From positions 1-54,709 of the forward strand of contig JAWLHK010000028.1 of the NCBI GenBank assembly GCA_041690355.1: a stretch of 54,709 nt of DNA, given 5' to 3'. The stretch is from JAWLHK01 sp041690355 [NCBI: bacterium] (GTDB lineage: Bacteria; J088; JAWLBW01). Below, piece by piece: positions 19,316 to 29,416 of this stretch. Within the stretch, counting starts at the first letter, position 1. Each line of letters begins with the position of its first letter. The notes beneath the pieces were generated by a model that was not told the DNA's origin, searched no databases, and saw only the letters and a program-made list of their open reading frames with translations. A program made the translations under genes and the position numbers.

Positions 19316-20375
19316 GCACTACCTCCTCCCGCTCGGCGGGAGCCATGGGGCTGTCGGCATCGACGCCGAGAATCTTCACCTCGAGATCGAGGGCAATCTG
19401 ACTGTCGTCCTTCACCTTCTCCTTCATCATCTTGATGAGCGCGAGCACGTCGCGCGCCGTGGCGCCGCCGACGTTGACGATGAAGTTGGCGTGGACTTCT
19501 GAAATCTGGGCGCCGCGCACGCGCACCCCCTTGAGACCGGCGTGCTCGATGAGCCTTCCGGCCGATTCGCCGGGCGGATTGCGAAAGATCGAGCCGGCGT
19601 TCGGAAGCGTCAGCGGCTGCGTATCGCGCCGGCGCTTGATGGCGTCTGCCGTCTCTTTCTGGAGCTTGCGCGGATCGCCCGCCGGCAGGCGCAGGACGAC
19701 GCCGGCGATGACCTCGTCTTTGCCCAGGTGGCTCTCGCGGTACTCGAACTTGAGCTTGTCCTTTTCGATCCGCTTCTTGCGGCCGCCCAGGGTGACGACG
19801 TCTACGGCGGTGATGTAGCTGCCGATATACTCGCTCGCCGAGCCGGCGTTCATGCGCACCGCGCCGCCCACCGTGCCCGGAACGCCCGCGCAGGATACGA
19901 GTCCGCGCAGCCCGTTCACGTTGCACCACTTGACCAGCTTGGGAAGCGGATAGCCGGCGCCGACATGGACTTCGGCCCCGTTCGGATACGCCTGGCTGCC
20001 CTCCAGCGCCGTCGCTTCGTACGGGTCGTCTGACAGCGTCTCGGCTTCGATGACCGTCGCCTGCTCTCCGAGCGGCGTTACTTCGAACCCATTGAACCCC
20101 TTGCGCAGCGAAAGCACGAGTCCCGGAATGCCGCCGTCCTTCACGAGTACGTTGGCCCCGGTACCGAGCACCGTGATGGGCAGCTTATCCGGTTTCGCCG
20201 TGCGCAGCAGGGCGGCCAGCTCGTCTTCGGTCCGGGGAAAAGCAAGCAGTTGGGCCGGACCGCCAATGCGAAAGGTCGTCATGCCGGCAAGCGGCGCGTT
20301 CGGCACAATCGGTTCCTCGAGCGCGGCCTGCAGCGCTTCGAGCATGACGGGGGTGATTTCGATCGCTTCCTTCAT
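19302..20375 (-). CDS. murB: UDP-N-acetylenolpyruvoylglucosamine reductase
   Basis: A 357-residue FAD enzyme reducing the enolpyruvyl group to give UDP-MurNAc. FAD-binding motifs: TTFRIGGPAQLLAFP, VLGTGANVLVKDGGIPGLV and AGVPGTVGGAVRMNAGS. The catalytic serine lies in NAGSIFRNPP, of the shorter type II MurB form. Unusually, about 25 extra residues (SDDPYEATALEGSQAYPNGA) sit just before the VHVGAGYPLPKLVKW strand. The start overlaps the murC end by 4 nt. Confidence 0.96.
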   Translation of the reverse strand: MKEAIEITPVMLEALQAALEEPIVPNAPLAGMTTFRIGGPAQLLAFPRTEDELAALLRTAKPDKLPITVLGTGANVLVKDGGIPGLVLSLRKGFNGFEVTPLGEQATVIEAETLSDDPYEATALEGSQAYPNGAEVHVGAGYPLPKLVKWCNVNGLRGLVSCAGVPGTVGGAVRMNAGSASEYIGSYITAVDVVTLGGRKKRIEKDKLKFEYRESHLGKDEVIAGVVLRLPAGDPRKLQKETADAIKRRRDTQPLTLPNAGSIFRNPPGESAGRLIEHAGLKGVRVRGAQISEVHANFIVNVGGATARDVLALIKMMKEKVKDDSQIALDLEVKILGVDADSPMAPAEREEVVHADE

Positions 20376-21751
20376 GATTTGCTCCCTGCCCGTACGGCGA
20401 GCAGCCTTTCTCCCACCTGCCAGACGTCGCCGGCGCCGAGCGTCAGCACCACGTCGCCGGGACGTACGATCTCCTGCAGCGCGGCCAGGGCGTCGTCTTT
20501 CGAACCCACGTACCGCGTCTCGCGATGCCCGTGCGCGTGCACCGAGTCGGCCAGCGTTTTACCCGAGGCCCCTTCGATCGGCGGCTCGCCGGCCGCGTAG
20601 ATGTCGAGCAGCAGAAGTACGTCGGCGTCGTAGAAGGCCGTGGTGAACTGCTCGAAAAGGTCGCGGGTGCGCGTATAGCGATGGGGCTGAAAGACGGTAA
20701 TCAAGCGCCGGTCGAGCGCGTTACGCGCCGCCTTGAGGGTCGCGCGGATCTCGGTCGGATGATGCCCGTAGTCGTCGATGATCGTCAGCTCGGGGGTGTC
20801 GAGTTTCACCTCGAAGCGCCGTTCGATTCCCGCCAGTTCGCCGAGCGCAGCGCTGATCTGCTCGAAGGGAATATCGAGTTCGCGTCCGGCGGCCACCGCG
20901 GCGAGCGCATTCGAGACGTTGTGCTCGCCTACCATACGCAGCCGCACCGAACCGAGCGGCGTGTCGCGGTGCCAGGCTTCAAAAGTCGTAACCATGCCGT
21001 CGAACTGTACGTTCTTCGCATGAAAGTCGGCCCCCTTGGCGAAGCCGTAGGTCACGAGGCGCTTGTTGATGCGCGGCAGCAGGCTCTGGATGTTCGCATC
21101 GTCGAGGCAGCAGACCGTGGCGCCGTAGAACGGCACCTTGTTCATGAAGTCGACGAAGGCCTGCTTGATGTTGTCGAGACTCCCATAGTAGTCGAGATGT
21201 TCGGGATCGATGTTCGTGACGACGGCAATGGTCGGGCTGAGATGGAGAAAGCTGCCGTCGCTTTCGTCTGCCTCGGCGACCATGTACTCTCCAAGGCCGA
21301 GCTTGGCGTTGCTGCCGAAGTTCTTGAGCCGGCCCCCGATGATGGCTGTCGGATCGAGCCCGCCCTGCGCAAGAACCACCGCGAGCATGCTCGTGGTCGT
21401 GGTCTTGCCGTGGGCGCCCGCGACGGCGACGGTATACTTGAGACGGGCCAGCTCGGCCAGCATCTCGGCGCGCCGGATGACCGGGATGGCCAGGCGCACG
21501 GCGGCTTCGACCTCGGGGTTCGACTTGTGTACGGCGCTCGAAGTGACCACCACGTCGGCCCCTTCGACGTTGTCGGCCCGGTGGCCATAGGTGATGCGCG
21601 CGCCGAGCGACTCGAGGCGCTGGCTGATCACCGAGGACTTGAGATCGGAGCCGCTGACCCGGTAGCCGAGGTTGAGCAGCACCTCGGCGATGCCGCTCAT
21701 GCCGATGCCGCCGATTCCGACGAAGTGCAGGTGACGAATCTTCTTAAACAT
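20372..21751 (-). CDS. murC: UDP-N-acetylmuramate--L-alanine ligase
   Basis: A 459-residue Mur ligase adding L-Ala to UDP-MurNAc. The N-terminal Rossmann loop HFVGIGGIGMSGIAE is at residues 9-23; the ATP loop GAHGKTTT at 112-119; NIDPEHLDYYG and the C-terminal DDYGHHPTEI block match MurC. ATG at 21751 is chosen over GTG at 21763 because GGAGA stands 6 nt upstream of the former. It overlaps the end of murG. Confidence 0.97.
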   Translation of the reverse strand: MFKKIRHLHFVGIGGIGMSGIAEVLLNLGYRVSGSDLKSSVISQRLESLGARITYGHRADNVEGADVVVTSSAVHKSNPEVEAAVRLAIPVIRRAEMLAELARLKYTVAVAGAHGKTTTTSMLAVVLAQGGLDPTAIIGGRLKNFGSNAKLGLGEYMVAEADESDGSFLHLSPTIAVVTNIDPEHLDYYGSLDNIKQAFVDFMNKVPFYGATVCCLDDANIQSLLPRINKRLVTYGFAKGADFHAKNVQFDGMVTTFEAWHRDTPLGSVRLRMVGEHNVSNALAAVAAGRELDIPFEQISAALGELAGIERRFEVKLDTPELTIIDDYGHHPTEIRATLKAARNALDRRLITVFQPHRYTRTRDLFEQFTTAFYDADVLLLLDIYAAGEPPIEGASGKTLADSVHAHGHRETRYVGSKDDALAALQEIVRPGDVVLTLGAGDVWQVGERLLAVRAGSKS

Positions 21752-22826
21752 GACGGTCTCCACTCAACGCGAGCAGCCTGTCGACGACGTTTCGCGCGGC
21801 GCCGGGGCGGGCGAGCGAACGCATGCCGTCGCGCATCTTCTCCAGGGCAACCGAATCGCCGCTCAACTCGCGGATGGCCGCGGCGAGCGTCTCGCCGGTG
21901 GTGTCGGCGTTGCGCAGCTTGCGGGCCGCTCCCGCGTGCACGAAGACGTCGGCGTTCTTTTCCTGGTGATTGTCGGCGGCGAAGGGGAACGGGATGAGGA
22001 TGGCGGGCAGCTCGGCCGCCGCCAGCTCGGCCAGGCTGGTTGCCCCTGCGCGACAGATGGCGAGCGACGCTCCCGCGTACTGGGCCGGCATGTCGTCGAA
22101 ATACGGGCGCACGTCGGCCTCGATGCCGGCCGCGCGATAAACCGCCGCGGCATCGACGTCGGGATCGCGGCCGGTCTGGTGCACGATGCGCAGACGATCC
22201 TTCATGTCGGCCAGCAGCGGCGCGGCGGCTGCCATGGCGTGGTTGATCGTGCGCGCACCCTGGCTCCCCCCGAAGACGAGCACCGTGAAGCGCTCCTCCG
22301 TATCCCCCCCGCGCGCGCGGATGGCCGCCCGGATGGGATTGCCGCACTCGAGGATACGTGGAGCAGCGAAACCGCTCGTGCCCGGCCAGCTCGTAAAGAC
22401 GCGCCGCACGAAGCGCCCGAGAATGCGGTTGGTGACGCCAGGGAGCGCATTCTGCTCCTGAATGGCCGTCGGCACCCCGAGCAGCCAGGCGGCGATGAGT
22501 ACCGGGCCGCTCGCGTAGCCGCCGACGCCGAGGACGGCCGACGGGCGGAACCGGCGGATGAGGGCCATCGAAGCCAGAATGCTGAGGGGAACCTGCAGGG
22601 CGGCCTTGGCAAGGGCGGCGAGCCCGCGGTTCTTGATCCCCTGGACCTTGATCGTCTCGAGCGCGTACCCCTGCGCCGGAACGACGCGGGCCTCGATACC
22701 GCGCTCGGTGCCCACGAAGAGCACCTGTGCCTGCGGGTCGGCTTCGCGCAGTGCCTCGGCGATGGCGAGCCCGGGATAGAGATGTCCGCCCGTACCGCCG
22801 CCGGCGATGATCCAGCGCGCGCTCAT
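21744..22826 (-). CDS. murG: Undecaprenyldiphospho-muramoylpentapeptide beta-N-acetylglucosaminyltransferase
   Basis: A 360-residue GT28 glycosyltransferase converting lipid I to lipid II at the inner face of the membrane. The N-terminal glycine loop IIAGGGTGGHLYPGLAIAE and the second loop VLVFGGSQGARTINHA are intact, as is the UDP-GlcNAc site CRAGATSLAELAAAELPAILIPFP. Start ATG 22826 has GGGAGG 6 nt upstream and overlaps the ftsW stop by 4 nt. Confidence 0.97.
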   Translation of the reverse strand: MSARWIIAGGGTGGHLYPGLAIAEALREADPQAQVLFVGTERGIEARVVPAQGYALETIKVQGIKNRGLAALAKAALQVPLSILASMALIRRFRPSAVLGVGGYASGPVLIAAWLLGVPTAIQEQNALPGVTNRILGRFVRRVFTSWPGTSGFAAPRILECGNPIRAAIRARGGDTEERFTVLVFGGSQGARTINHAMAAAAPLLADMKDRLRIVHQTGRDPDVDAAAVYRAAGIEADVRPYFDDMPAQYAGASLAICRAGATSLAELAAAELPAILIPFPFAADNHQEKNADVFVHAGAARKLRNADTTGETLAAAIRELSGDSVALEKMRDGMRSLARPGAARNVVDRLLALSGDRHV

Positions 22827-23956
22827 GCCGACCTCCCATGCATATGCACGCTCTGAAGAACGCCGAGGGCCATGAGATTCATGAGCAGGGCACTGCCCCC
22901 GTAGCTCATCATGGGCAGGGCGAGCCCCTTGGTCGGCAACAGCCCCATGACGACGCCCATGTTGATGAAAGCCTGCACCCCGAACATGACCGTCACGCCC
23001 GCGGCAAGGAAGGAGCCGTACTCGTCGCGCGCGCGCATGGCGATCGCCAGGCCGCGCCAGACGATGATCGCGTAGATGGCCACCAGAAAGAGAACGCCGA
23101 CGAAGCCGGCCTCTTCGCCGAAGACCGCGAAAATGAAATCGGTGTGCGCCTCGGGTAGAAAGAACAGCTTCTGGCGTCCCTCGCCGAGGCCCCGCCCCAG
23201 CGCTCCCCCCGAACCGAAAGCGATGTAACTCTGAATGATCTGGAAACCGACGCCGTCGGGGTCCTGCCACGGGTTGAGAAACGCGAGAATGCGGTTGCGC
23301 CGGTACTCGGCGCTGAAGAGAACCCAGTAAACGAGGGGCGCCGCCGCGAGCACCGTGCCGAAGATGTAGCTCAGACGCGTCCCCGCGACAAACAGCAGGG
23401 TGAAGGTAAGAAAGCCCATGATCATCGACGTGCCGAAATCGGGCTGCGCCAGGGTGAGCAGCATGAGCAGGCCGCTCATGACCAGGCTGGGCAGAAAACC
23501 CTGCTGCAGGTTGCGCACACGATCGCCGCGATTCGCCAGTGAATGGGCAAGATAGAAGATCAGGGCCAGCTTGGCGAATTCCGACGGCTGAATCGAGATG
23601 CCGCCGAGCCGGATCCACCGGCTGCTGCCACCGGCCGAATGGCCGAGGCCCGCCAGCACGACAACGAGACCGACGATCGCCGCGCCGTAGAGCAGCGGAG
23701 TCAGCTTGAGCCAGCGGTGATAGTCGATGTAGGCCGCGCCCGCCATGACGCCCAGGCCCAGAATGGCGAACACCGATTGCTTGAGCAGATAGAAATGCGC
23801 CGAGCCGAACGTACGCTCGGCGGCGATGCTGCTCGTCGAATACACGAAGAGAATCCCGAGCGAAAGCAGGGCGAGCGTGGCGCCGAGCAGTACGGCGTCA
23901 GGGTATCCTTCGCCCCAGTTCGTCCAGGTTCCGGTGCGCGTGCGCGTCCGGTGCAT
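22823..23956 (-). CDS. ftsW: Peptidoglycan glycosyltransferase FtsW (SEDS family)
   Basis: A polytopic membrane protein of about 377 residues with ten hydrophobic helices, polymerising lipid II at the septum with FtsI. SEDS features: GGSSRWIRLGGISIQPSEFAKLALI, AQPDFGTSM, the large extracellular loop with RRNRILAFLNPWQDPDG, and GLLPTKGLALPMMSYGGSALL near the end. The start is uncertain: ATG 23956 gives the usual short basic N-terminus but lacks a clear ribosome binding site; the frame is open further upstream into murD. Confidence 0.95.
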   Translation of the reverse strand: MHRTRTRTGTWTNWGEGYPDAVLLGATLALLSLGILFVYSTSSIAAERTFGSAHFYLLKQSVFAILGLGVMAGAAYIDYHRWLKLTPLLYGAAIVGLVVVLAGLGHSAGGSSRWIRLGGISIQPSEFAKLALIFYLAHSLANRGDRVRNLQQGFLPSLVMSGLLMLLTLAQPDFGTSMIMGFLTFTLLFVAGTRLSYIFGTVLAAAPLVYWVLFSAEYRRNRILAFLNPWQDPDGVGFQIIQSYIAFGSGGALGRGLGEGRQKLFFLPEAHTDFIFAVFGEEAGFVGVLFLVAIYAIIVWRGLAIAMRARDEYGSFLAAGVTVMFGVQAFINMGVVMGLLPTKGLALPMMSYGGSALLMNLMALGVLQSVHMHGRSA

Positions 23957-24038
23957 CTTGTCTGCGACAGATGTCAACTTTTGTCTCGATTCTTCTACAG
24001 CAGTCGCCAAACGTAGTATCCGGTCACAAAAAAATTTT

Positions 24039-25388
24039 TCACGGCTCGATTGCCTGCACGGCTGCCTGAAAGGCGAGGCCGCGCTCATGATAGTTCCTGA
24101 ACATGTCGAAAGAGGAGCACGCAGGCGACAACAGCACAACATCGCCGGGCCGTGCGGCCGCGGCGGCCTTGCGCACCGCCTCGTCCATGGTCTTGGCCTT
24201 GCGCACCGTCACCAGTTCACCCCACGCATCGGCAATCCGGTCGGCCGCCTCTCCGATGACGATCACGGCGCGCGCATGCTCACGCACGACCGCGTCGATC
24301 TCATGATAATCGCCCCCTTTGTCGACGCCGCCGGCGATGAGCACCACCGGCTGCGTGAAGCCCTGCAGCGCCGTGGCCACCGCGCCGATGTTGGTCCCCT
24401 TCGAGTCGTCGAAGTAGCTGACCCCGCGAACCTCGCGCACGAATTCGACCCGGTGCGGCAGCGGGCGGGCGTGCTCGAGAACGATGCGGATGTTCGCCGG
24501 CGTCGCACCGGCCGTGAGCGCGGCCAGCACCGCGGCCATGACGTTTTCTTCGTTGTGCCTCCCCTTGAGGGCAATCTCCTCGCGACGCAGCATGAAGACC
24601 GCGGCCGGAGTGCTGAAGTGCAGCCCCTCTGCGTCGGCCCAGGCGCCGAGCGCCACCGGCTCCTTGAAGCTCCACTTCCAGATCTGCGGACCATTCGGCA
24701 GCACGCGCGCGACCTGCGGGTCGTCGCCGTTGACGATTGCGATATCGTCGGGAAGCATGCGGCGGAACATGGCGGCCTTCGCCCGGGCGTATTCGTGGAT
24801 GGAGGGATACCGATCCAGGTGATCGGGAGTGATGTTCAGCAGCACGGCCACGTGCGGGCGGAACATGTCGGTAGCCTCCATCTGAAAGCTCGAAACCTCG
24901 ACGACGTACTGATCGTAGTCTTCACCCACGGCCTCAATGAGGGGCGTACCCAGATTGCCCCCCACGAACGGGTTCCACCCCGCCGCCTTGAGCAGATTGC
25001 CGAGCAAGGTCGTGGTCGTGCTCTTGCCGTTGGTGCCGCCGATGGCGAGAATCGGCTCGCGCAGCGCCTGCGAGGCCAGTTCGATCTCGCTCCACACCGG
25101 AATGCCTTTTTCACGCTGGCGGGCGACGGGCGGTATTTCGGGCGGAACACCGGGGCTCAACACGAGCAGATCGACGCCGTCGAGCGCGTTCTCCTTCTCG
25201 TGGCCCGTCCTCCGTTCCACATTTTCCAACGCGAGCCACTCGGCGCGGTCAGACTCGCCGAACTCCTCGAAAGGCTTCCTGTCGTAGGCGAGCACCCGCG
25301 CGCCCTGGTTCGCCAGGTAGCGGGCGACGCTGAGCCCGGTGCGGCCCATGCCGACGACGCCGACGGTTCTGTTCTTGTAGTTCGTCAT
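24039..25388 (-). CDS. murD: UDP-N-acetylmuramoylalanine--D-glutamate ligase
   Basis: A 449-residue Mur ligase adding D-Glu. N-terminal GVVGMGRTGLSVARYL binds the UDP moiety; the P-loop GTNGKSTT is at residues 118-125; EVSSFQME, NITPDHLDRY and DDSKGTNIGA follow in the usual order, with the late VLLSPACSSFDMF block specific to MurD. Its ATG shares one base with the mraY stop (TGATG). Confidence 0.97.
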   Translation of the reverse strand: MTNYKNRTVGVVGMGRTGLSVARYLANQGARVLAYDRKPFEEFGESDRAEWLALENVERRTGHEKENALDGVDLLVLSPGVPPEIPPVARQREKGIPVWSEIELASQALREPILAIGGTNGKSTTTTLLGNLLKAAGWNPFVGGNLGTPLIEAVGEDYDQYVVEVSSFQMEATDMFRPHVAVLLNITPDHLDRYPSIHEYARAKAAMFRRMLPDDIAIVNGDDPQVARVLPNGPQIWKWSFKEPVALGAWADAEGLHFSTPAAVFMLRREEIALKGRHNEENVMAAVLAALTAGATPANIRIVLEHARPLPHRVEFVREVRGVSYFDDSKGTNIGAVATALQGFTQPVVLIAGGVDKGGDYHEIDAVVREHARAVIVIGEAADRIADAWGELVTVRKAKTMDEAVRKAAAAARPGDVVLLSPACSSFDMFRNYHERGLAFQAAVQAIEP

Positions 25389-26479
25389 CAGCGTAGTTTC
25401 AGCGTGCTCAAGGCGACCAGCGCCAGGATCAACCCGATGATCCAGAAGCGGACGACGATTTTTGTTTCAGGCCAGCCCAGCAGTTCGAAGTGGTGATGAA
25501 TCGGGCTCATGCGGAAAATCCGCTTGCCGAAGGTCTTGAACGAAAAGACCTGAAGCATGACCGAGAGGGCCTCGACGACGAATACCCCGCCGACGAGAAC
25601 GAGCACGATCTCCTGCTTGACCATGATGGCCACGGCGCCGATCGCGCCGCCCAGCGAGAGACTGCCCACGTCGCCCATGAAGACCTGGGCGGGATAACTG
25701 TTGAACCAGAGAAAGCCGATGCCCGCGCCCATGAGCGCCGCGCAGAAGACGGCGAGCTCGCCCGAAGCCGGAAGGTAGTAGATGTTCAGGTACCGTGCAA
25801 TGACGACGTGGCCGGCCACATAGGCGAAGATAAGGTACGTGCCCGCCGTGATGATGACGTTACCCGTCGCCAGTCCGTCCAGGCCATCGGTCAGATTGAC
25901 CGCATTCGACGCTCCCGCGATGACCAGCATGGCGAACGGAATGTAGAACCACCCGAGATCCGGGGCGTAGGTCTTGAGAAACGGGATGGTGAGCTTCAGA
26001 TTGTAGATCGGCGCGGCCTGATGGGCTTCCCAGTACAGCGCACCGCCGAGCAGTCCGGCGAAGAGAAACCCGAGCGCCAGCTTCTTTCTGCCGGCCAGCC
26101 CTTCAGAGGATTTCTTCTTGATCTTGAGGTAATCGTCGAGAAAGCCGATGGCGCCGTAAGACACCGTCAGGGCAACCGTGTAGAGTACGAGCCGGTTCGT
26201 GATGTCGGCCCAGAGCAGGGTCGAAATCACGATGGAGAAGAGAATGAGCACGCCCCCCATCGTGGGCGTATTCTTCTTCGCGAAGTGCGCCTTCGGTCCC
26301 TCCTCCCGGATGACCTGGCCGTACTTGAGTCTGCGCAGCCACTCAATCGTGCGGGGCCCGAGCAGAAAGCTGATGGCCATGGCGGTAAGCGCGGCCATGA
26401 TCGTGCGGAACGTGATGTACTGAAACACGTTGAACGAGCTGAACTCGAACCGCAGCGGATAGAGAAGAAGATACAGCAT
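25388..26479 (-). CDS. mraY: Phospho-N-acetylmuramoyl-pentapeptide-transferase
   Basis: A 363-residue polytopic membrane enzyme making lipid I from undecaprenyl phosphate and UDP-MurNAc-pentapeptide. Signatures: [30 protein letters not shown] (catalytic Asp pair), [25 protein letters not shown] and the closing [13 protein letters not shown] with the HHH active-site motif. Start ATG 26479 shares one base with the murF stop. Confidence 0.98.
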   Translation of the reverse strand: MLYLLLYPLRFEFSSFNVFQYITFRTIMAALTAMAISFLLGPRTIEWLRRLKYGQVIREEGPKAHFAKKNTPTMGGVLILFSIVISTLLWADITNRLVLYTVALTVSYGAIGFLDDYLKIKKKSSEGLAGRKKLALGFLFAGLLGGALYWEAHQAAPIYNLKLTIPFLKTYAPDLGWFYIPFAMLVIAGASNAVNLTDGLDGLATGNVIITAGTYLIFAYVAGHVVIARYLNIYYLPASGELAVFCAALMGAGIGFLWFNSYPAQVFMGDVGSLSLGGAIGAVAIMVKQEIVLVLVGGVFVVEALSVMLQVFSFKTFGKRIFRMSPIHHHFELLGWPETKIVVRFWIIGLILALVALSTLKLR

Positions 26480-27849
26480 CAGTGCTCCGTCCCCTCGCCG
26501 CGCAGTCCCGCGACAACCCGATCGAGTTTCACGCCCCGCGAACCCTTGACGAGCAGCGTGTCGCCCGCACGCAGCCATGCGCCGACCTCAGCGGTCAGTG
26601 CGTCGAGATCCTTGGCCACCGAGGTCTCGACTCCGGTAGCCGTGCGCGCCACGACCGGCGCCCACTCGCCCACGAGCCAGACCCTGTCGGGGGCCGCGGC
26701 GGCGATCTGTTCCCCCAGTTCCACGTGGTAGCGCGGCGCGGCCTCACCCAGCTCCAGCATGTCGCCGAGCACGGCCGCCGTGCGCCCTTCGCCCCGGGCG
26801 CCGCGCAGAATGCGCAGAGCCTCGCGCATGGAGGCCGGATTGGCGTTGTAGCAGTCGGCGATGATGCGCGCGCCGCGTGGGCCCGTGAGCACTTCGTTGC
26901 GCAGCCTGAACGGGAGCGCCTGCTCGAGTCCGGCTTTGATTTCTTCCAGCGGGAGCCCCATTTCAAGGGCCGCAGCCGTCGCGGCCAGGGCATTGCGCAG
27001 GTTGTGTTCGCCGGGCAGACGCAGTTCGACGTCGACCTCACCGTGGGGCGTGACGAGGCTGAAGCGCTGTCCGTTAAGACCGAGCTGCTCGACATTGCGC
27101 GCGCTCACGTGGCTGCCCGCCCGCAGACCGAACCACACGATGCGGCGCTGAGAACCCTGGCCGAACCGGCGCAGCAGCGGATCGTCGGCATTGAGAATGA
27201 GCGGGAACTCGGCCGGCATTTCGCGGGCAAGTTCGGTCTTGGCCCGCAGAACCCCGTCGAGGTTCTCGACCCCCTCGAGGTGACCGGGCCCGATGTTGTT
27301 GATGAGGCCGAGGGTCGGGCGCACAATCTGCGTCAGCCGCCCGATCTCGCCGAAGCGGTTCATGCCGATTTCGATGGCCCCATAGCGATGCTCGGTGCCC
27401 ATGCGGAACAAGGTCAGCGGCACGCCGATGAGGTTGTTGAAATTTCCCTCGTTGACGAGAATGGTCCGGCGCGAGAACATGGAGCGTATCAGTTCCTTGG
27501 TCGTCGTCTTTCCGGTCGTGCCCGTGAGCGCGAGCACCGGCATGGAGAACCGCTCGCGGTAGGCCCGGGCGAGTTCGCCCAGGGCATGCAACGTATCTTC
27601 GACCTGCCAGACGGGAATCGGCGGCAGCGTTGCCGGCGCAACCGAGACGACCAGCCCGCCCGCGCCGCGCGCGAGGGCGTCGGGGATGAAGTCGTGACCG
27701 TCGAAGCGATCCCCGCGCAGGGCCACGAACAGGGCACCCGAGGGGAATGCACGCGAATCGGTCGCGACCGCGTCGAACGAAGCAGCCGTTCCGGGATTCA
27801 GGCGCGCGAATCCCGGATACTGATCGATCTGTTCGCTCTCAAAAAGCAT
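26479..27849 (-). CDS. murF: UDP-N-acetylmuramoyl-tripeptide--D-alanyl-D-alanine ligase
   Basis: A 456-residue Mur ligase attaching D-Ala-D-Ala. [16 protein letters not shown] at residues 31-46 is the UDP-binding region; the P-loop [10 protein letters not shown] begins at residue 110; [16 protein letters not shown] and [12 protein letters not shown] are MurF-specific. Start ATG 27849 shares one base with the murE stop, continuing the chain of TGATG junctions in this operon. Confidence 0.97.
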   Translation of the reverse strand: MLFESEQIDQYPGFARLNPGTAASFDAVATDSRAFPSGALFVALRGDRFDGHDFIPDALARGAGGLVVSVAPATLPPIPVWQVEDTLHALGELARAYRERFSMPVLALTGTTGKTTTKELIRSMFSRRTILVNEGNFNNLIGVPLTLFRMGTEHRYGAIEIGMNRFGEIGRLTQIVRPTLGLINNIGPGHLEGVENLDGVLRAKTELAREMPAEFPLILNADDPLLRRFGQGSQRRIVWFGLRAGSHVSARNVEQLGLNGQRFSLVTPHGEVDVELRLPGEHNLRNALAATAAALEMGLPLEEIKAGLEQALPFRLRNEVLTGPRGARIIADCYNANPASMREALRILRGARGEGRTAAVLGDMLELGEAAPRYHVELGEQIAAAAPDRVWLVGEWAPVVARTATGVETSVAKDLDALTAEVGAWLRAGDTLLVKGSRGVKLDRVVAGLRGEGTEH

Positions 27850-29342
27850 CAGCCTGCTACCTCCCGCCGCTGCAGGGCGGCGCGCACTTCTTCGCGGTCG
27901 TCGAACGGAAGCCGCTCGGCCCCGATAATCTGATAGGTCTCATGACCCTTGCCGGCGACCAGGACGACATCGCCCGGCCGGGCAAGCGAGACCGCGGCCG
28001 CGATGGCTTTCCGGCGGTCCGGCTCGACGACGTAGCCCCGCTCGCCGTCGAGCGCGGCCAAGCCGCTCTCGACGATGCCGGGTTGCACCTCAGCCAGGAT
28101 CGCAGTGGGATCTTCGGTGCGTGGATTGTCGGAAGTCAGCACGACAACGTCGCTGCGGGCACCGGCGGCAAGCCCCATGCGGGGGCGCTTGCCGCGATCG
28201 CGGTCGCCGCCGCAGCCGAAGACGGTGATCACCCGTCCGGCCGCAAAGGCGCGCAGGGAATCGAGGACGTTTGCGAGCGCATCTTCGGAGTGCGCATAGT
28301 CCACATAGACGTGGATGCCCGCACCCGCAAAGTGTTCGAGGCGTCCGGGAACCCCCCGCGTCGACCGCAGGGCACGCAAGGCGGGCTCGGGCTCGACCCC
28401 GATGGCGAGGGCGGCAGCAAGCGCCTGTACCGCGTTATAGACATTGTGGCGGCCAGGCATGTCACACTCGATCCGGTGCGCACCATAGGGCGTGTGGACG
28501 TCGACTTCAAACCCGGCAGGATGCAGATTCGGCTCAGCGAAACTGAAATCACCGGTACCGAGCCCGACCGTCCACACGGCGGTCTCGACTTCAGAAGCAA
28601 GGCGAGCGCCGTACGGGTCGTCGACATTGATGACGGCGCGCGCCGGTTTCGGAGATGCCGCAAGCAGAGCGCGGAACAGGCGCGCCTTGGCCTGATAGTA
28701 GGCTTCCATCGAGCCGTGATAGTCCAGATGGTCCCGCGACAGGTTCGTAAAGACGCCGACGTCGAAGCTCGTTTCGTCGACACGGTGCTCATCCAGGGCG
28801 TGGCTGCTCACTTCCATGACCACCGAACGCCCGCCAGCTTCGCGCATCTCGGCAAGGATTCCCTGCAGGGTGACCGAGTCGGGGGTCGTATTCGGCGCCG
28901 GCCAGCGGTGCTCGCCGCAGCGGTACTCGACCGTCCCGATCAAGCCGGGCCGCAGGCCTGCTTCGGTAAGAATCCTTTCGATGAGATACGTGGTCGTGGT
29001 CTTGCCGTTCGTGCCGGTCACACCGATGGTCGGCATCCCCAGTGAAGGCCGGGCATAGAACGAGGCGGCGAGCGCCGGCAGCCGTTGCGTCAGATCGGGA
29101 ATCACGACGAGAGGGGCCCCGACGTCGGCGGCGCGATCGGAAAGCACACACACGGCCCCCCTCTCGACGGCCGCGCGCGCGTAATCGAGCCCGTGCACCG
29201 TGTGCCCGGGGAGCGCGACGAAGACGGAGCCCGGCCGTGCGCGGCGCGAATCGGCCACGAGCAGCGAGGCCTCGAGCCCCGACGAAGCCGAAACTCCGTT
29301 ATCCATCAACCATTGATCAACAGCCACCACGCAGACCGGCAC
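27849..29342 (-). CDS. murE: UDP-N-acetylmuramoyl-tripeptide synthetase (meso-DAP adding)
   Basis: A 497-residue Mur ligase for the third residue of the stem peptide. DSRRARPGSVFVALPG (31-46), P-loop GTNGKTTT (110-117), NTTPDS, and DNPRTE at 405-410, the motif that selects meso-diaminopimelate over lysine, so the wall is Gram-negative type. The start is uncertain: GTG at 29342 keeps the usual distance to the first conserved strand; ATG at 29306 would shorten it by 12 residues. Confidence 0.96.
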   Translation of the reverse strand: MPVCVVAVDQWLMDNGVSASSGLEASLLVADSRRARPGSVFVALPGHTVHGLDYARAAVERGAVCVLSDRAADVGAPLVVIPDLTQRLPALAASFYARPSLGMPTIGVTGTNGKTTTTYLIERILTEAGLRPGLIGTVEYRCGEHRWPAPNTTPDSVTLQGILAEMREAGGRSVVMEVSSHALDEHRVDETSFDVGVFTNLSRDHLDYHGSMEAYYQAKARLFRALLAASPKPARAVINVDDPYGARLASEVETAVWTVGLGTGDFSFAEPNLHPAGFEVDVHTPYGAHRIECDMPGRHNVYNAVQALAAALAIGVEPEPALRALRSTRGVPGRLEHFAGAGIHVYVDYAHSEDALANVLDSLRAFAAGRVITVFGCGGDRDRGKRPRMGLAAGARSDVVVLTSDNPRTEDPTAILAEVQPGIVESGLAALDGERGYVVEPDRRKAIAAAVSLARPGDVVLVAGKGHETYQIIGAERLPFDDREEVRAALQRREVAG

Positions 29343-29416
29343 CTTTCCCGGTAAAGGCCATCATTGTGACAACGTACTACAAACTACGACAAGAGTTCGG
29401 ACCGCTCGACTCCGCG

